Shown: positions 13,769-14,562 of the stretch, piece by piece
Layout of the letters: the number at the start of each line of letters is the position of its first letter
Numbering within the stretch: position 1 is the stretch's first letter
NCBI GenBank assembly: GCA_934667465.1
Contig: CAKUMG010000051.1
Coordinates: 1 to 14,562 of the forward strand
Direction of reading: 5' to 3'
DNA: 14,562 bases
From: an uncultured Actinoplanes sp.
GTDB lineage: Bacteria > Actinomycetota > Actinomycetes > Mycobacteriales > Micromonosporaceae
Notes under the pieces: generated by a model
The model's database searches: none
What the model was told of the DNA's origin: nothing
Seen by the model: only the letters and a program-made list of their open reading frames with translations
Program-made: the position numbers and the translations under genes

Positions 13769-14244
13769 TACTCGGCACCTTCCGTGCTCTGGGACTCGGC
13801 CGGCTTCGACTCGGTGGCCGCGGGGGCCTCCTGCGCCGGAGCGGCCTTCTTCGCGGCGGCCTTGCGGGCCGGAGCGGCGACCTGGACGGCCTCCACCGCG
13901 ATGGTGATGTGGCAGGTGCGCTTGCGGATCCGGTACGCCCGGCCCTGCGCCCGCGGCCGGAACCGCTTCAGCGTCGGGCCCTCGTCGACGAACGCCTCGC
14001 TGACCAGGAGCGCGTCCGGGTCGAGCCGCACGTTGTTCTCGGCGTTGGCGATCGCGCTGGCGAGCACCTTGTAGACCTGCTCGCTCGCAGCCTGCGGCGC
14101 GAACTGCAGGACCGTGAGGGCCTCCTTCGCGGGCAGACCGCGGACGAGGTTGATCACACGGCGCGCCTTGTTCGGCGAGATGCGCACGTGGCGCGCAACT
14201 GCCCGAGCGCCTGGAAGCGCCGGGACATCGCTCTTGACTGGCAT
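13768..14244 (-). CDS. rplV: Ribosomal protein L22 (uL22) with Ala/Lys-rich tail
   Basis: 50S protein whose beta-hairpin lines the nascent-peptide tunnel; changes in it can give macrolide resistance. It is 158 aa. The core is [40 protein letters not shown] and [15 protein letters not shown], with the tunnel hairpin [20 protein letters not shown] (residues 88-107). The last 35 residues (about 124-158) are Ala/Lys/Glu-rich, low complexity and absent from short L22 proteins. ATG at 14244 has AAAGGGG 8 nt upstream. It lies 31 nt after rpsS. Confidence 0.97.
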   Translation of the reverse strand: MPVKSDVPALPGARAVARHVRISPNKARRVINLVRGLPAKEALTVLQFAPQAASEQVYKVLASAIANAENNVRLDPDALLVSEAFVDEGPTLKRFRPRAQGRAYRIRKRTCHITIAVEAVQVAAPARKAAAKKAAPAQEAPAATESKPAESQSTEGAE

Positions 14245-14275
14245 CGCTGTAACCCCTTTCTTATCCGTGGACTGA

Positions 14276-14557
14276 CTAGCGACGACGGCTCTTGCGGTCG
14301 TCCTTCTCGTGACCCTTGAACGTGCGGGTCAGAGCGAACTCGCCGAGCTTGTGGCCGACCATCGACTCGCTGATGAACACCGGGACGTGCTTGCGTCCGT
14401 CGTGCACAGCGATCGTGTGCCCGAGCATGTCGGGGACGATCGTCGAGCGGCGCGACCAGGTCTTGATGACGTTCTTGGAATTCTTCTCGTTCTGGACTTC
14501 CACCTTCTTGATCAGGTGGTCGTCGACGAACGGGCCCTTCTTCAGGCTGCGAGGCAT
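14276..14557 (-). CDS. rpsS: Ribosomal protein S19 (uS19)
   Basis: 30S head protein that partners S13 in contacting the 50S. It is 93 aa and complete: [60 protein letters not shown] and [20 protein letters not shown]. Only five bases upstream of the ATG are in the window, so its RBS and the expected upstream rplB are not visible. rplV follows after 31 nt. Confidence 0.98.
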   Translation of the reverse strand: MPRSLKKGPFVDDHLIKKVEVQNEKNSKNVIKTWSRRSTIVPDMLGHTIAVHDGRKHVPVFISESMVGHKLGEFALTRTFKGHEKDDRKSRRR

Positions 14558-14562
14558 GTCAG

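Noticed and set aside
12350..14074. 574-codon open frame on the plus strand across rplP, rpsC and rplV
   Set aside because: It is antisense to four well-recognised ribosomal genes, rich in Arg/Ala/Gly/Leu/Asp with no recognisable domain, and typical of the long mirror frames in high-GC DNA.
1..14562. CRISPR arrays, tRNA/rRNA genes, insertion sequences, phage or defence genes
   Set aside because: No regularly spaced repeats, cloverleaf genes, transposase-like frames or composition breaks were seen; the window is an ordinary conserved housekeeping cluster.

Overview
The window is a 14.6-kb piece of the main ribosomal-protein cluster of a high-GC actinobacterium. Every supported gene lies on the minus strand, so transcription runs from base 14562 towards base 1. 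The gene order (S10/spc/alpha clusters fused into one run), the zinc-binding form of S4, the long adenylate kinase with a zinc LID, the basic or alanine-rich tails on S3, S5 and L22, and a DUF1707-type membrane protein between map and infA all fit Actinomycetota. The overall protein flavour suggests Micromonosporaceae (Actinoplanes/Micromonospora-like), but the family-level assignment is an inference made without a database search.

Layout in transcription order. (1) 14557-11972: the distal S10 operon, rpsS-rplV-rpsC-rplP-rpmC-rpsQ, tightly packed with 1-11 nt junctions or small overlaps except for the 31-nt rpsS-rplV gap. (2) An intergenic stretch (11831-11971) with strong hairpins. (3) 11830-7524: the spc operon, rplN-rplX-rplE-rpsN-rpsH-rplF-rplR-rpsE-rpmD-rplO, with a structured 166-nt gap between rpsN and rpsH. 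(4) A 277-nt gap (7247-7523) holding a terminator-like hairpin, a candidate extended -10 promoter and a leader hairpin. (5) secY-adk-map, closed by a perfect 15-bp hairpin. (6) A small two-TM DUF1707-like membrane protein gene. (7) A clear candidate promoter with a ~145-nt leader, then the alpha-type operon infA-rpmJ-rpsM-rpsK-rpsD-rpoA-rplQ (rplQ is cut by the window edge).

The genes together supply ribosomal proteins of both subunits, initiation factor IF-1, the RNA polymerase alpha subunit, the SecY translocon pore, methionine aminopeptidase (N-terminal processing of nascent chains) and adenylate kinase (adenylate balance). All are essential or near-essential housekeeping functions coupled to growth.

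I found no mobile element, CRISPR array, tRNA/rRNA or obviously transferred gene, and no convincing new biological system. The parts worth a second look are the non-coding gaps: a pair of near-identical hairpin repeats between rpsN and rpsH, two hairpins between rpsD and rpoA, the leaders of secY and infA, and the isolated membrane-protein gene. A likely TTG start for secY and the all-zinc set of S4, S14 and L36 are also notable.
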